Source of the DNA: CAMLFJ01 sp040902305 | Lineage (GTDB): Bacteria > Methylomirabilota > Methylomirabilia > Rokubacteriales > CSP1-6 | Length of the DNA: 64,000 nt | Direction: 5' to 3' | Assembly (NCBI GenBank): GCA_040902305.1 | Contig: JBBDXN010000111.1 | Location: 1 to 64,000, forward strand | In this document: in pieces, positions 51,598 to 59,151 of the stretch | Layout: each line of letters opens with the position of its first letter | Position numbering within the stretch: position 1 is the stretch's first letter | Translations under genes and position numbers: made by a program | Notes under the pieces: model-generated | What the model saw: the letters and a program-made list of their open reading frames with translations, nothing else | What the model was told of the DNA's origin: nothing | Database searches by the model: none

Positions 51598-52026
51598 ATG
51601 ACGCGAGACGGCCTACTGATCGGTGAAGTCGCGGCAAAGAGTGGGGTGAGCCGGAAGGCCCTGCGCCTGTACGAGACGGCGGGCATCCTTCCACCCCCGC
51701 GCAGGACCGCCGCGGGTTATCGCACCTACGGGCCAGAGACGCTGGCGCTCCTCGCCTTCGTGGCCCGAGCCCGGCGACTAGGCTTTCACCTCAACGAGAT
51801 CACAGAAGTTGTGGGCATGAGGCGATCAGGGCGCTGCCCGTGCTCTCACGTTCTCGAGCTAGTGCGTCGAAAGATTGAAGATCTGGACCGGACGCTGACC
51901 GATCTGACCGACATGCGACGCGGGCTTCAGGGTCTGCTCAAAGCATCGACGCGTTCACGACGGCGCGGCGAGGCGGCGATTTGCCATCACATCGAGCGAC
52001 TGACGCTCGTGAAAGGAAGGAGGTGA
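51598..52026 (+). CDS. MerR-family metal-responsive regulator
   Basis: A 142-residue activator. The N-terminal winged helix LIGEVAAKSGVSRKALRLYETAGILPPPRRTAAGYRTYG is classical. A dimerisation coiled coil follows, with the sensor motif RRSGRCPCSHVLELV (Cys-Pro-Cys). Metal specificity (Cu, Hg or Cd) cannot be decided from this motif, but the copper genes on either side favour copper. The C-terminus has a further Cys and two His (AAICHHIERL). It should bind the 19-bp-spacer promoter directly upstream. Confidence 0.9.
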   Translation: MTRDGLLIGEVAAKSGVSRKALRLYETAGILPPPRRTAAGYRTYGPETLALLAFVARARRLGFHLNEITEVVGMRRSGRCPCSHVLELVRRKIEDLDRTLTDLTDMRRGLQGLLKASTRSRRRGEAAICHHIERLTLVKGRR

Positions 52027-52032
52027 GAAGAA

Positions 52033-52206
52033 ATGGAGAATCGGAAGGTGCTGTTGTGCCCTGCTGGGTGCGGCGCGTGCCCGGAGGTCGAGTTCGCCGG
52101 GGAACAGGTCAAGGTTGGGGAGGCCGGGAACCTGGCGGTCCTGACGAAGGACGAATGGAACGTGCTCGTCGATCTGGTTCGGTCGGGCGAGCTGACGAAG
52201 GCCTAG
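52033..52206 (+). CDS. 57-residue CxxC protein downstream of merR
   Basis: A short protein with GAGGTGAGAAGAA just before its ATG: KVLLCPAGCGACPEVEF at the N-terminus, then a small hydrophobic core (LAVLTKDEWNVLVDLV). Three Cys spaced CxxxCxxC make a metal or redox site likely. It starts 6 bases after the regulator stop and would share its transcript. It ends just before the assembly gap. I know similar small open frames next to MerR regulators but no assigned function. Confidence 0.7.
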   Translation: MENRKVLLCPAGCGACPEVEFAGEQVKVGEAGNLAVLTKDEWNVLVDLVRSGELTKA

Positions 52207-52222
52207 AGGCGCGGTGGGGGGC

Positions 52223-52254
52223 GGGGGGGGGGGGGGGGGGGGGGNNNNNNNNNN
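52223..52254. other. poly-G run and assembly gap
   Basis: A 22-base G homopolymer followed by ten N. Most likely a read-end artefact and scaffold join. Sequence order and distance across this point should not be trusted, and copper clusters 1 and 2 may not be truly adjacent. Confidence 0.95.
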
Positions 52255-52444
52255 CGCTCGCAGTGGGCGAGCGGCTGACCCGACAAAACATCCTTGGACC
52301 ACTCCTGGTGTCAAACCCGTTGGCTGAGTGAGGCCCAACCTCCTGCCGACCCTCAGGGCGCTGAGGAGTCAGCGCCGGAGCCGAAGGGCTGTGGCACTGC
52401 CTCCCTGCTTGGGCGGCGCCCCCAAAAACAGCCGCAGACATTTC

Positions 52445-52790
52445 TCGCAACAGAACGCTAGCTCCCTTCGATGGAAATAACGAAGCAACACTTCGGCTAC
52501 CGGCAGGAGTTGCTCTCTCACCGACTTTCGGCGATGGCGGAGCTCCTCGCCCGAGAGCCCGGCTGCCTGGAGGCCCTCGTGCACGTAGAAGTGGTCTCTT
52601 CCCCTCGTTCGGCTCGGGCGATTGCCTCCAGGGGGATCTGGCGCCGTTCGAGAAACTGGATCAGGCGGATGCGCTCGACATCTGTTCTGGCGAACCGCTC
52701 GTCTGCCTCGGAGCCGATGAGTGTGAGCGATCGCAGGTGGTGCAAGCGATAGAGCGGCTCTCCGGTAGCAGAGCTGAGCTGCAAGGTGGG
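52445..52790 (-). pseudogene. frameshifted remnant of a MerR-like/cyclase-associated protein
   Basis: Minus-strand fragments: SATGEPLYRLHHLRSLTLIG and ARTDVERIRLIQFLERRQIPLEAIARAE in one frame, resembling the helix-turn-helix N-terminus of adenylate cyclase-type or MerR-like regulators. After a shift near 52610 comes HFYVHEGLQAAGLSGEEL and VREQLLPVAEVLLRYFHRRELA in another frame. A Cys-rich tail, FCCEKCLRLF, recalls a YHS-type motif. No intact gene. Confidence 0.5.
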
Positions 52791-52935
52791 CCAGGAGGTG
52801 CAGTTCATCAACAACACCGGTGGCACCGCCCATGTGGTGTTCGCCGGCAATGACGGCATAATGTTCTACGTGGGTAAGGGCGAGAGCCGGGTCACGTTCG
52901 AGAAGCCCAACACGCACGAGTACACAGTGCACGTC
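52786..52935 (+). pseudogene. cupredoxin-like fragment
   Basis: VGQEVQFINNTGGTAHVVFAGNDGIMFYVGKGES and FEKPNTHEYTVHV form part of a plastocyanin/cupredoxin-like beta sandwich. The N-terminal signal and the C-terminal copper ligands (Cys/His/Met end) are missing. The frame runs on to 53148 in sequence unrelated to the fold. A remnant left by the same rearrangements that produced the opposite-strand fragment. Confidence 0.5.
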
Positions 52936-53090
52936 GGCCCACGCTCACACGGGGCCGGTCGTCGTGAGGTAGAGGCCCTCATTCAGCAAGCCTGTCGTCG
53001 CGTACGCCAAGCGAAAGCCATGACCCGGGAGGGCGGCTGGCCCGCGTCACACGCCACCGTGCGGCCAGCCGCCCGAACGATCGATCGGGA

Positions 53091-53549
53091 TCAGGTAAGC
53101 TGCCGCCGAACGAACCAGATGACGATCGGCGGGAGGACGATCCATTGAAGCAGGGGCGACAGCCCGACCCGCAGGAGCGGGATCACGGGCATCGTCTCTG
53201 CGTACATCCAGCGCCCGAGAACCTGCGTGGCCAGCCACTCTATGACGACGGTGATCAGAACGCCGACAGTCACGAAACCGGTGAGCTGGGCCGCCGTCGG
53301 CCTCAGCACCCAGCTTCGGGCGCGGGCAGACGCCGCGACGGCCCAGAACGCCACGAGGGCGATGACGACGTCACCCAGGGTCGCCCGGCCGCACACCAGG
53401 ATGGCGCGCCAGTGCTCGGCCGTGGGCATTCCGGCGAACAGGGGCACCTGCGCGAGCTCCCAGGTCAGGTTCAGAAGGAACGCGAAGATGGCGATGTTGG
53501 TCTCGGGGGCGTGGAGCAGGCGGAGTGCGGTCGACGAGGCCCGGCCCAT
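53091..53549 (-). CDS. integral membrane protein, unknown function
   Basis: A 152-residue protein with four to five hydrophobic helices: NIAIFAFLLNLTWELAQVPLF, LGDVVIALVAFWAVAAS, LTGFVTVGVLITVVIEWLA and a C-terminal pair ending VLPPIVIWFVRRQ. The conserved-looking acidic and aromatic residues are within the helices (TWEL, IEW). I do not recognise a named family. It is divergent from copper cluster 2, with about 115 bases between them. Confidence 0.7.
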   Translation of the reverse strand: MGRASSTALRLLHAPETNIAIFAFLLNLTWELAQVPLFAGMPTAEHWRAILVCGRATLGDVVIALVAFWAVAASARARSWVLRPTAAQLTGFVTVGVLITVVIEWLATQVLGRWMYAETMPVIPLLRVGLSPLLQWIVLPPIVIWFVRRQLT

Positions 53550-53625
53550 CGGCAGCGATGTTGCTCCGCCCGCAGCCGCCCGTCAATCGCGATGTTCCTG
53601 CCCCTCGTAGGGCAAGCCACGCGGC

Positions 53626-53653
53626 TTGACTTGCAAGGCCAGTTTGGTACGCT
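53626..53653 (+). promoter_or_regulatory. promoter candidate of copper cluster 2
   Basis: A -35 TTGACT, a 16-base spacer and a -10-like TACGCT, 12 bases before the ATG at 53666. The sequence resembles the promoter at 46990-47018 (TTGAC and GGTAnGCT). Both precede small secreted proteins that head copper clusters. Confidence 0.45.
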
Positions 53654-53665
53654 GCGAGGCAAGCG

Positions 53666-53977
53666 ATGATGACGGCGACTCGTATCAGATATTGGAGCGT
53701 GGTGGCGCCGCTGGCCGTACTGCTGCTGATGTTCTGCCTCTCCGCCGCTCCGACCGCTGTCGCGGACGAGCCCGGCTGCGGCGGGGTGGACTCTTCGGCC
53801 CGTGTCTGCGCCCAGTCCGGAGCTTCCAACCCCATCGTTGCTCTCGTTCATGAATTGCCCCCATTCCAGGCGCTGACTCTCCCGGCGACGCCCCTGTCGC
53901 CCGAGGTGGTCTCTCTGGCGCCGATTCAGCATCACGCGGAACGATCCACGCCGCGGGCCCCGCCCAGCCTCGCCTAG
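53666..53977 (+). CDS. small secreted protein heading copper cluster 2
   Basis: A 103-residue protein with a signal helix (VVAPLAVLLLMFCLSAAPTAVA, cleavage after residue 33), two Cys (GCGGVDSSARVCAQ) and a Pro-rich end with HH. No known domain. It has the same size class, position and promoter type as the protein at 47027, so the two may be functional equivalents. Confidence 0.58.
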   Translation: MMTATRIRYWSVVAPLAVLLLMFCLSAAPTAVADEPGCGGVDSSARVCAQSGASNPIVALVHELPPFQALTLPATPLSPEVVSLAPIQHHAERSTPRAPPSLA

Positions 53978-54097
53978 TCGTCCCAGCTTCACCTGAGATC
54001 CTGACCCGGTAGACCGTTTTCACGCCTCGGGCTGTTCATGCCCGGCGCGAGAACCGTGCTTGCGGGTCGTCAATCAGCTGGCCAAGCGAGGAGGCAT

Positions 54098-54301
54098 ATG
54101 GCTATCCAGACGACGGAGAAGTACTGCCCGATCTGCGGCAAGGATGTGCCCGAGCCTGACTTCAAGCGGTTCGGGGAGTGGGCCTGCTCGGAGGCGCATG
54201 CGGACGAGTACGTGAAAGAGGTGCGCGGCCAGAAGGTCCGCGCCGTGGCGCCGGAGCCCGGCCGAGTCGACCCGCCTCGGCGGCATGGATGCTGCGGATG
54301 A
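54098..54301 (+). CDS. small zinc-ribbon protein
   Basis: A 67-residue protein with KYCPICGKDVPEPDFKRFGEWACSEAHADEYVKEVR, a CxxC..C-x-x-x-H treble-clef-like metal site. GAGGAGG before the ATG gives a firm start. The C-terminus ends HGCCG. It overlaps the next gene (ATGA), which begins with a related domain, so this pair arose by duplication. Possibly a metal chaperone or sensor; unproven. Confidence 0.78.
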   Translation: MAIQTTEKYCPICGKDVPEPDFKRFGEWACSEAHADEYVKEVRGQKVRAVAPEPGRVDPPRRHGCCG

Positions 54302-54783
54302 CGCCGCGCGAGGGTGAGCCGACCGTGAGAGCCGTAAAAGAGGAGGAGTGCTGCGCGTATTGCGGGACCGACCTGGACGGGGCCGCGCCGGCGCCGAGAC
54401 GGTTCGGCGAGCCGTTCTGCAGCGACGCCCACGCGGACGCGTTCGCCGAGGAAGCGAGGGCGGCGAGGATCGAGCGCGCGACGTCGTCGGACCCGACGTC
54501 CGCACTGGCCGCCGGCGGCGGGCCGGCTTCGAGTCGCTGGGATCTCAAGCGCACGCTCAAGATGGCCGCGTGCTGCGGGCTACCGCTACTCGCGCTGGTG
54601 TTCCTGGCCGGCGGTGGCGGGGCGCTGCTGGGCGCGGGAGCAGCCGTGCTTCCGCTCCTGGCGGTCCTGGCCTGCCCGCTGGGGATGTTCTTCATGATGC
54701 GGGCGATGCAGGGACACGGCAAAGGCGATAGCCACACCGGCGCCGACCGGCCATCGCCGTCGAAGGAGATGAAAGAGCGGTGA
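54298..54783 (+). CDS. zinc-ribbon plus DUF2933-like membrane protein
   Basis: A 161-residue protein. Its N-terminal domain ECCAYCGTDLDGAAPAPRRFGEPFCSDAHADAFAEEAR parallels the preceding protein (C..CG, RFGE, CS.AHAD). A hydrophobic hairpin follows (about 90-130), with MAACCGLPLLALVFLAGGGG and VLACPLGMFFMMRAMQGHGKG, a Met-rich end like DUF2933 proteins of copper loci. The start at 54298 overlaps the previous stop; a GTG at 54325 is an alternative. Confidence 0.75.
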   Translation: MTPREGEPTVRAVKEEECCAYCGTDLDGAAPAPRRFGEPFCSDAHADAFAEEARAARIERATSSDPTSALAAGGGPASSRWDLKRTLKMAACCGLPLLALVFLAGGGGALLGAGAAVLPLLAVLACPLGMFFMMRAMQGHGKGDSHTGADRPSPSKEMKER

Positions 54784-55118
54784 CCGGGGGCGGCCGAACG
54801 ACGAGGGCGAGGGCCGTCCTGCCGGCGCTCGCCATGCTGGTGGCTGCCGGGGGCATGGCCGGTCTCCTTGCCGGGTTGGCGCCGAGCGGCGGGGTCGTCG
54901 GCGAGCTTCCCGATGCGGCCGAGATCCCGACCGACGGGCGGCGGGTGGAAGCGCTCGGTCCGGCGCCCCTCGGAGCGCTGGGCGCGGCGCTCCAGCTCGT
55001 CGTCGTGCTCGCGTGTCCGGCGATCTGTCTGGCGATGGGGGTCCTCCGTCGCTTCGAGGGGTGCGGGCCCGCGCCGGCGCCGGACCTCGAGAGAGGATCA
55101 GGTCAAGGGCATGGGTGA
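54780..55118 (+). CDS. two-helix membrane protein, unknown
   Basis: A 112-residue protein with helices about 10-34 (AVLPALAMLVAAGGMAGLLAGLA) and 63-87 (LGALGAALQLVVVLACPAICLAMGVL), one Cys pair spaced four apart (ACPAIC). No family recognised. The GTG start overlaps the upstream stop, and its end overlaps the start of the redoxin gene, so it belongs to the operon. Confidence 0.6.
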   Translation: MTGGGRTTRARAVLPALAMLVAAGGMAGLLAGLAPSGGVVGELPDAAEIPTDGRRVEALGPAPLGALGAALQLVVVLACPAICLAMGVLRRFEGCGPAPAPDLERGSGQGHG

Positions 55119-55722
55119 GCACAAGCTGAGGACCCACGGGCGACACCGGCCCGCGCGACGCCGGCGCTGGACGCTTCGCCTGGTCTTGGCGGCGGTCCTG
55201 GCCCACCTCGTCGCCGGTGGCGTGGTCTATCTCGGCTGGAACCTGGGGTGGACGGCGGTGGCCGGGGGCGATCCTGCTCCCCCGTTTGTCCTGCCCGACC
55301 ACCAGGGCCGCCAGGTGGCGCTGGCGGACTATCTCGGCCACAAGCCGGTGGTGCTCGTCTTCTACATGACGTACGGGTGAGACAACTGCCGGGTGCAGCT
55401 CGGGAAGCTGCGCGCCGACGTGCACCGGATCCGGGCCCTGGGGGCGGAGGTGTTCGCGATCAGCAACGACGGACAGGACGACACGCGCCGGCTGGCGACG
55501 GAGCTGGGCCTCGATTTCCCGGTCCTCTCCAACCCGTCCATGGACGTGATCTACCAGTACCGCATGAAGGGCGACCGGATGCCGATGGCGGACATGGGCT
55601 ACGTGCTCATCGACGCCACCGGCCGGATCCGCCAGCACCGGATCGACCGGCGGTTCGGGGAGCACGTGGGAGATCTGGTGCAGAGCCTCCAACGCATCAC
55701 CAACGAGAGGGGCGCGACATGA
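55111..55722 (+). CDS. membrane-anchored redoxin with in-frame UGA (candidate selenoprotein, U90)
   Basis: A 203-residue thioredoxin-fold protein when the UGA at 55378-55380 is read as selenocysteine. Signal/anchor helix about 20-45, then the AhpC/TSA-type domain: PAPPFVLPDHQGRQVALADYL, VVLVFYMTYG-U-DNCRVQLGKLR and, after the UGA, GAEVFAISNDGQDDTRRLATELGLDFPVLSN. The UGA sits where family members have the first active-site Cys, giving U-x-x-C. Downstream codons stay in frame with good composition to a TGA that overlaps the next ATG. A hairpin at SECIS distance follows the UGA. Read as ordinary stops, the two halves would have no start and no active site. It could reduce periplasmic peroxides or disulfides. 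Confidence 0.85.
55393..55413 (+). promoter_or_regulatory. candidate SECIS hairpin of the redoxin gene
   Basis: An 8-bp stem (one G-U pair) between 55393-55400 and 55406-55413 with the five-base loop CGGGA. The loop begins 20 bases after the UGA. The position fits bacterial SECIS elements, although the loop lacks the GGUCU of E. coli fdhF. Confidence 0.6.
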
Positions 55723-56618
55723 GCTTCCGCAACCTGACCCGTGCTGTCGGATGGCTGGTCGCGGTGGCCGTCGCCACGGCGTTCCCGCCGGGCCCTGCTG
55801 GGGCCCAGCCCGCGAAGCCCGTCTCGCCGAGGTTCGAGCACGTCCACGCGTTGACCGTCGCGGCCGACGGGCGGACGCTGTGGCTCGGGGCGCACACTGG
55901 ACTCTTCCGGAGCGTGGACGGTGGCCGCTCGTGGCAGCCGGTCAAGCTGTCGGCCAAGCCTTCGCATGTCGACGTCATGACCCTGGTCGGGGATCCACGC
56001 GATGACCGGACGCTCTATGTGGCCACTCACGACGCAGGGGTGTTCAGGACGCAGGACGGGGGAGGCACGTGGACACAGATGAACACCGGCATCGGCGGCC
56101 CCGACGTCCACGGGCTCGCGATGGACCCCAAGGAGCCGGCAAAGCTTCACGCGGCGGTGAGGGGCCAGGGCGAGGGCGTCTATCGCACGACAGACGCCGG
56201 CGGGAAATGGGTTCGGGTGGACGACGGGCCGGCCGGCGAGGTGAAGGTGCTGGCGTCGGTGAACATCTCGACGGGGATGGGCGGGATCTTCCTCTACGCC
56301 GGGACGGCGGAGGGGCTCCTGCGCAGTCCGGACTGCTTCTGAGGGTGGCAACCGGTGGGCGGTCTGCCCACGCGACGGACGGTGAACGGGTTCGCGGTCA
56401 GCCCCGAGAACCCGAAGGTGATGCTCGTGGCCATGCGGGATGGGCTCTTCCGGAGCGCGGACGCCGGCGCGACCTGGAAGCAGGTCGGCAAGGAGCTCAG
56501 GAACATGGTCGCCGTGGCGATCAACCCGAAGCGAGCCGACGAGGTCTACGCGGCGTCGGAGGCCGGGACGCTCTACGTGAGCACCGATGGAGGGACGACA
56601 TGGACGGAGCGGCGTTGA
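55719..56618 (+). CDS. exported six-Asp-box beta-propeller protein with in-frame UGA (candidate selenoprotein, U208)
   Basis: 299 residues when the UGA at 56340-56342 is decoded. Signal peptide 1-29. Six BNR/Asp-box repeats (S/T-x-D-x-G-x-x-W): SVDGGRSW 65-72, TQDGGGTW 111-118, TTDAGGKW 157-164, SPDCFUGW 203-210, SADAGATW 246-253 and STDGGTTW 288-295. The UGA falls inside the fourth box and creates C206-F-U208 in place of the Gly turn. Two further intact boxes follow in frame, which excludes chance extension. Sialidase/VPS10/F510_1955-like folds share these repeats, but no catalytic role is known here. A C-x-U site suggests metal or redox chemistry. Starts in an ATGA overlap with the redoxin. 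Confidence 0.88.
56355..56371 (+). promoter_or_regulatory. SECIS hairpin of the propeller gene (GGUCU loop)
   Basis: The stem GTGGGC pairs perfectly with GCCCAC and encloses the loop GGTCT. Exactly 18 bases separate the UGA from the loop. Both loop sequence and distance are the same as in the E. coli fdhF selenocysteine insertion element bound by SelB. Confidence 0.82.
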
Positions 56619-58177
56619 CCCGCGGGGCAGTCGGCCGGCGCGAGTTCATGGCGCGCGCCGGGTGGGCCGGGATCGGAGCCCTGGGCCTGATCGGGCCCGG
56701 GGGGCGGCTCGGCCTGGCGGCCATCCGGCCGGCCGAGGCTGCCCCGGGTGTGCGCGAGATCCTGCTGGAGCCCCGACAGGTCAAATGGGAGCTGGCTCCC
56801 GGCCGAACCATCACCGCCATGGCCTACAACGAGCGGGTGCCGGGCCCCGAGATCCGGGTCAAGGAGGGCGAGCGCGTACGCGTCGTGCTGAAGAACGGGC
56901 TCGGCGAGCCGACCACGATCCACTGGCACGGGGTCGACGTGCCCAACGCGATGGATGGCGTGCCCGGCATCACCCAGAAGCCGGTGCCGCCGGGCGGAAC
57001 CTTCGTCTACGAGTTCGAGGCGCGCCCGGCCGGCACGCGGTGGTACCACACGCACTTCCAGGAGCACCGCCAGATGGACCTTGGCCTCGTGGCGCCGTTG
57101 ATCATCGAGCCCCCGGGCCCCGAGCCGTTCCCGTTCGACCGCGAGCACACGCTGGTCCTGGACGACTGGGCGACGGGCGTCGGGCCCGCGCTGCCGGCCA
57201 CCCGTGAGGGCACCGCGGGAGGCCGCGGCGAGATGGGCGGGATGATGAGCGGCATGCGGGGCGGCGGGATGATGGGCGGGGGCATGATGGGCCGTGGCAT
57301 GGGCGGCCCGGGCATGGGCCAGGGCATGGGCCAGGGCATGGGAATGATGGGCGGCGGCTCTCAAAACATGCCCGTCTACGACACCATGACCATCAACGGC
57401 AAGGCGTACCCGGCCACGGAGCCGCTCCGGGTGCGGAAGGGGGAGCGCCTCCGGCTCCGCCTGATCAACGCCAGCGCCGACCACACCCATGTCATCCGCC
57501 TGGCCGGGCACCAGCTGCGCGTCACCCACACCGACGGTAACCCCCTGGTCGAGGCCGTCGCGGTGGATGCCGTGCCCATCGCGCCCAGCGAGCGCTACGA
57601 CGTGCTGGTCGCCGCCGATCGCCCCGGCGCCTGGTGGCTCTACTGCACCCAGCCGGGCCACGCCGCGGCCGGCGAGAAGGTCCTCGTCTCCTACGAAGGC
57701 CGCGAGGGCCGAAAGCCGGAAGCGGTGACGGAGGGTATCGCGGGTCTCCACCTCTGGCACTACGCCCTCGGGCAGGGCCGCGACGTGCTCGCGCCGGCGT
57801 CCGGTACGGTGCGGAGCTTCACCCAGACGCTGAGCGGCGGAATGATGGGCGCGGACAGCTGGACGATCAACGGCAAGCAGTACCCGTTGACCGACCCGAT
57901 CGCGGTGAAGCGAGGTGAGCGGGTGCGCGTGCGCCTCGGCAACATGAGCATGGAGGCGCACCCCATGCACCTCCACGGCCAGTCCTTCGCCGTCCTGGCC
58001 GTCAACGGCCAGCGGCTCGCGCACCCGCTGATCAAGGACAGCGTGGACGTCGAGGGCCACATGGCCGCGGTGGACATCGAGTTCGCGGCGCACAATCCCG
58101 GCGATTGGTTCTTCCACTGCCACAAGCCCATGCACATGGAGGGTGGCATGATCGCCCTCGTCAAGATCGCGGGATGA
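56600..58177 (+). CDS. Met-rich multicopper oxidase, Tat-exported (cluster 2)
   Basis: A 525-residue periplasmic oxidase. Tat motif GRREFMARAGW. Copper ligands IHWHGVDVPNAMDGV, RWYHTHFQEHRQMDLG, HPMHLHGQSFAV and WFFHCHKPMHMEGGM. Between domains 1 and 2 lies an insertion of about 50 residues with roughly 17 Met, as GMRGGGMMGGGMMGRGMGG-type repeats, comparable to the Cu(I)-binding insert of CueO. GGAGGG precedes the ATG. It overlaps the propeller gene by 19 bases and the SCO gene by 4. Likely Cu(I) oxidation/tolerance. Confidence 0.94.
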   Translation: MDGAALTRGAVGRREFMARAGWAGIGALGLIGPGGRLGLAAIRPAEAAPGVREILLEPRQVKWELAPGRTITAMAYNERVPGPEIRVKEGERVRVVLKNGLGEPTTIHWHGVDVPNAMDGVPGITQKPVPPGGTFVYEFEARPAGTRWYHTHFQEHRQMDLGLVAPLIIEPPGPEPFPFDREHTLVLDDWATGVGPALPATREGTAGGRGEMGGMMSGMRGGGMMGGGMMGRGMGGPGMGQGMGQGMGMMGGGSQNMPVYDTMTINGKAYPATEPLRVRKGERLRLRLINASADHTHVIRLAGHQLRVTHTDGNPLVEAVAVDAVPIAPSERYDVLVAADRPGAWWLYCTQPGHAAAGEKVLVSYEGREGRKPEAVTEGIAGLHLWHYALGQGRDVLAPASGTVRSFTQTLSGGMMGADSWTINGKQYPLTDPIAVKRGERVRVRLGNMSMEAHPMHLHGQSFAVLAVNGQRLAHPLIKDSVDVEGHMAAVDIEFAAHNPGDWFFHCHKPMHMEGGMIALVKIAG

Positions 58178-58851
58178 GACGCGGAGCCTTGGCGCTCGGT
58201 GCGGCCGCCCTGAGTCTGGCGCTCGCGGCCCTCGTCGTCTGGAACCAGCCGCCGCCGCTGCCCACCGAGGACAGCGCGGAGGCGCTCGCCGACTTCGGGA
58301 CGGTGCCGGACTTCCGATTGACCGAGCGGGACGGCCGCACGGTGACGCTGGCAGACCTGCGCGGAAAGGTCTGGCTCGCCAACTTCATCTACACCGAGTG
58401 CACGGAGACCTGCCCGATCCAGAGCCTGCAGCTGCAGCGTCTCCAGGCGGAGCTCGCCGACGCGCGCGATCTTCGCTTCGTGTCCATCACGGTGGACCCG
58501 AACCACGACACGCCCGCGGTGCTTCGCCGCTACGCCGACCGCTACGCGGCGGATCCCGAGCGCTGGCTGTTCCTGACGGGACCGAAGCCGGCCATCCACG
58601 CGCTCGCCATGGACGGTTTCAAGCTGGGCGTGTCCGACGCGCCTCCCGCGGCCCGGAGCGGCGTGCCGCGCTGGCCGCTCGGCCCGGGGCCGGCCTTCGC
58701 CTCGCACGGCTCGGGCGGGCTCATCCTGCACAGCTCGCGCTTCATCCTGGTCGACCGCCAGGCCCGGATCCGCGCGTACCACCGGACCGACGATCCGGAC
58801 TCGCTCGCCCGGTTGCGGGAGAACCTTTGGGCGCTGCTGGCCGGGCTCTGA
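58174..58851 (+). CDS. SCO1/SenC-family copper chaperone
   Basis: A 225-residue membrane-anchored thioredoxin-fold protein. Signal anchor 4-24. Copper site YTECTETCPIQS (CxxxC), and a later His in ASHGSGGLILHSSRFILVD. It delivers Cu to CuA of cytochrome oxidase or acts as thiol reductase for copper sites. Lengths and motifs are normal. ATGA overlap with the oxidase suggests tight co-expression. Confidence 0.92.
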   Translation: MRRGALALGAAALSLALAALVVWNQPPPLPTEDSAEALADFGTVPDFRLTERDGRTVTLADLRGKVWLANFIYTECTETCPIQSLQLQRLQAELADARDLRFVSITVDPNHDTPAVLRRYADRYAADPERWLFLTGPKPAIHALAMDGFKLGVSDAPPAARSGVPRWPLGPGPAFASHGSGGLILHSSRFILVDRQARIRAYHRTDDPDSLARLRENLWALLAGL

Positions 58852-58871
58852 TCCATCGGGAGGAACTGGGT

Positions 58872-59129
58872 ATGGGAATGATGAACGGCTGCTGGGGCGG
58901 GTTTGGATGGATGGGACTCGGGATGCTGGTCAACATCCTCCTGGGTCTCGGTCTCCTGGCGCTGGTGGTGGTCGGTGTGGTCTTCGCGGTCAGATGGCTG
59001 ACCGGTGCGCGGGGTGAGTCGCCGGGTGGCCGCTCGAAGGACGACGCGATCGAGATCGTCAGGACGCGCTACGCCCGGGGCGAGATCAGCCACGAGGAGT
59101 TCGACCGCTTGCGGCGGGAGCTGGCCTGA
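58872..59129 (+). CDS. SHOCT-domain small membrane protein
   Basis: An 85-residue protein. Met/Gly/Trp-rich N-terminus (MGMMNGCWGGFGWMGLGMLV), one transmembrane helix about 18-43, and a C-terminal SHOCT motif DDAIEIVRTRYARGEISHEEFDRLRREL. AGGAA serves as ribosome site. Such proteins are common in copper and heavy-metal loci; SHOCT is an oligomerisation helix pair. Confidence 0.85.
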   Translation: MGMMNGCWGGFGWMGLGMLVNILLGLGLLALVVVGVVFAVRWLTGARGESPGGRSKDDAIEIVRTRYARGEISHEEFDRLRRELA

Positions 59130-59151
59130 TCGGGCGAGCCCCCAGGGCGCC

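Noticed and set aside
54298..54301. Possible third selenocysteine UGA at the end of the small zinc-ribbon gene (HGCCG then TGA)
   Set aside because: The frame after it closes within about ten codons, and the TGA overlaps the ATG of the next gene.
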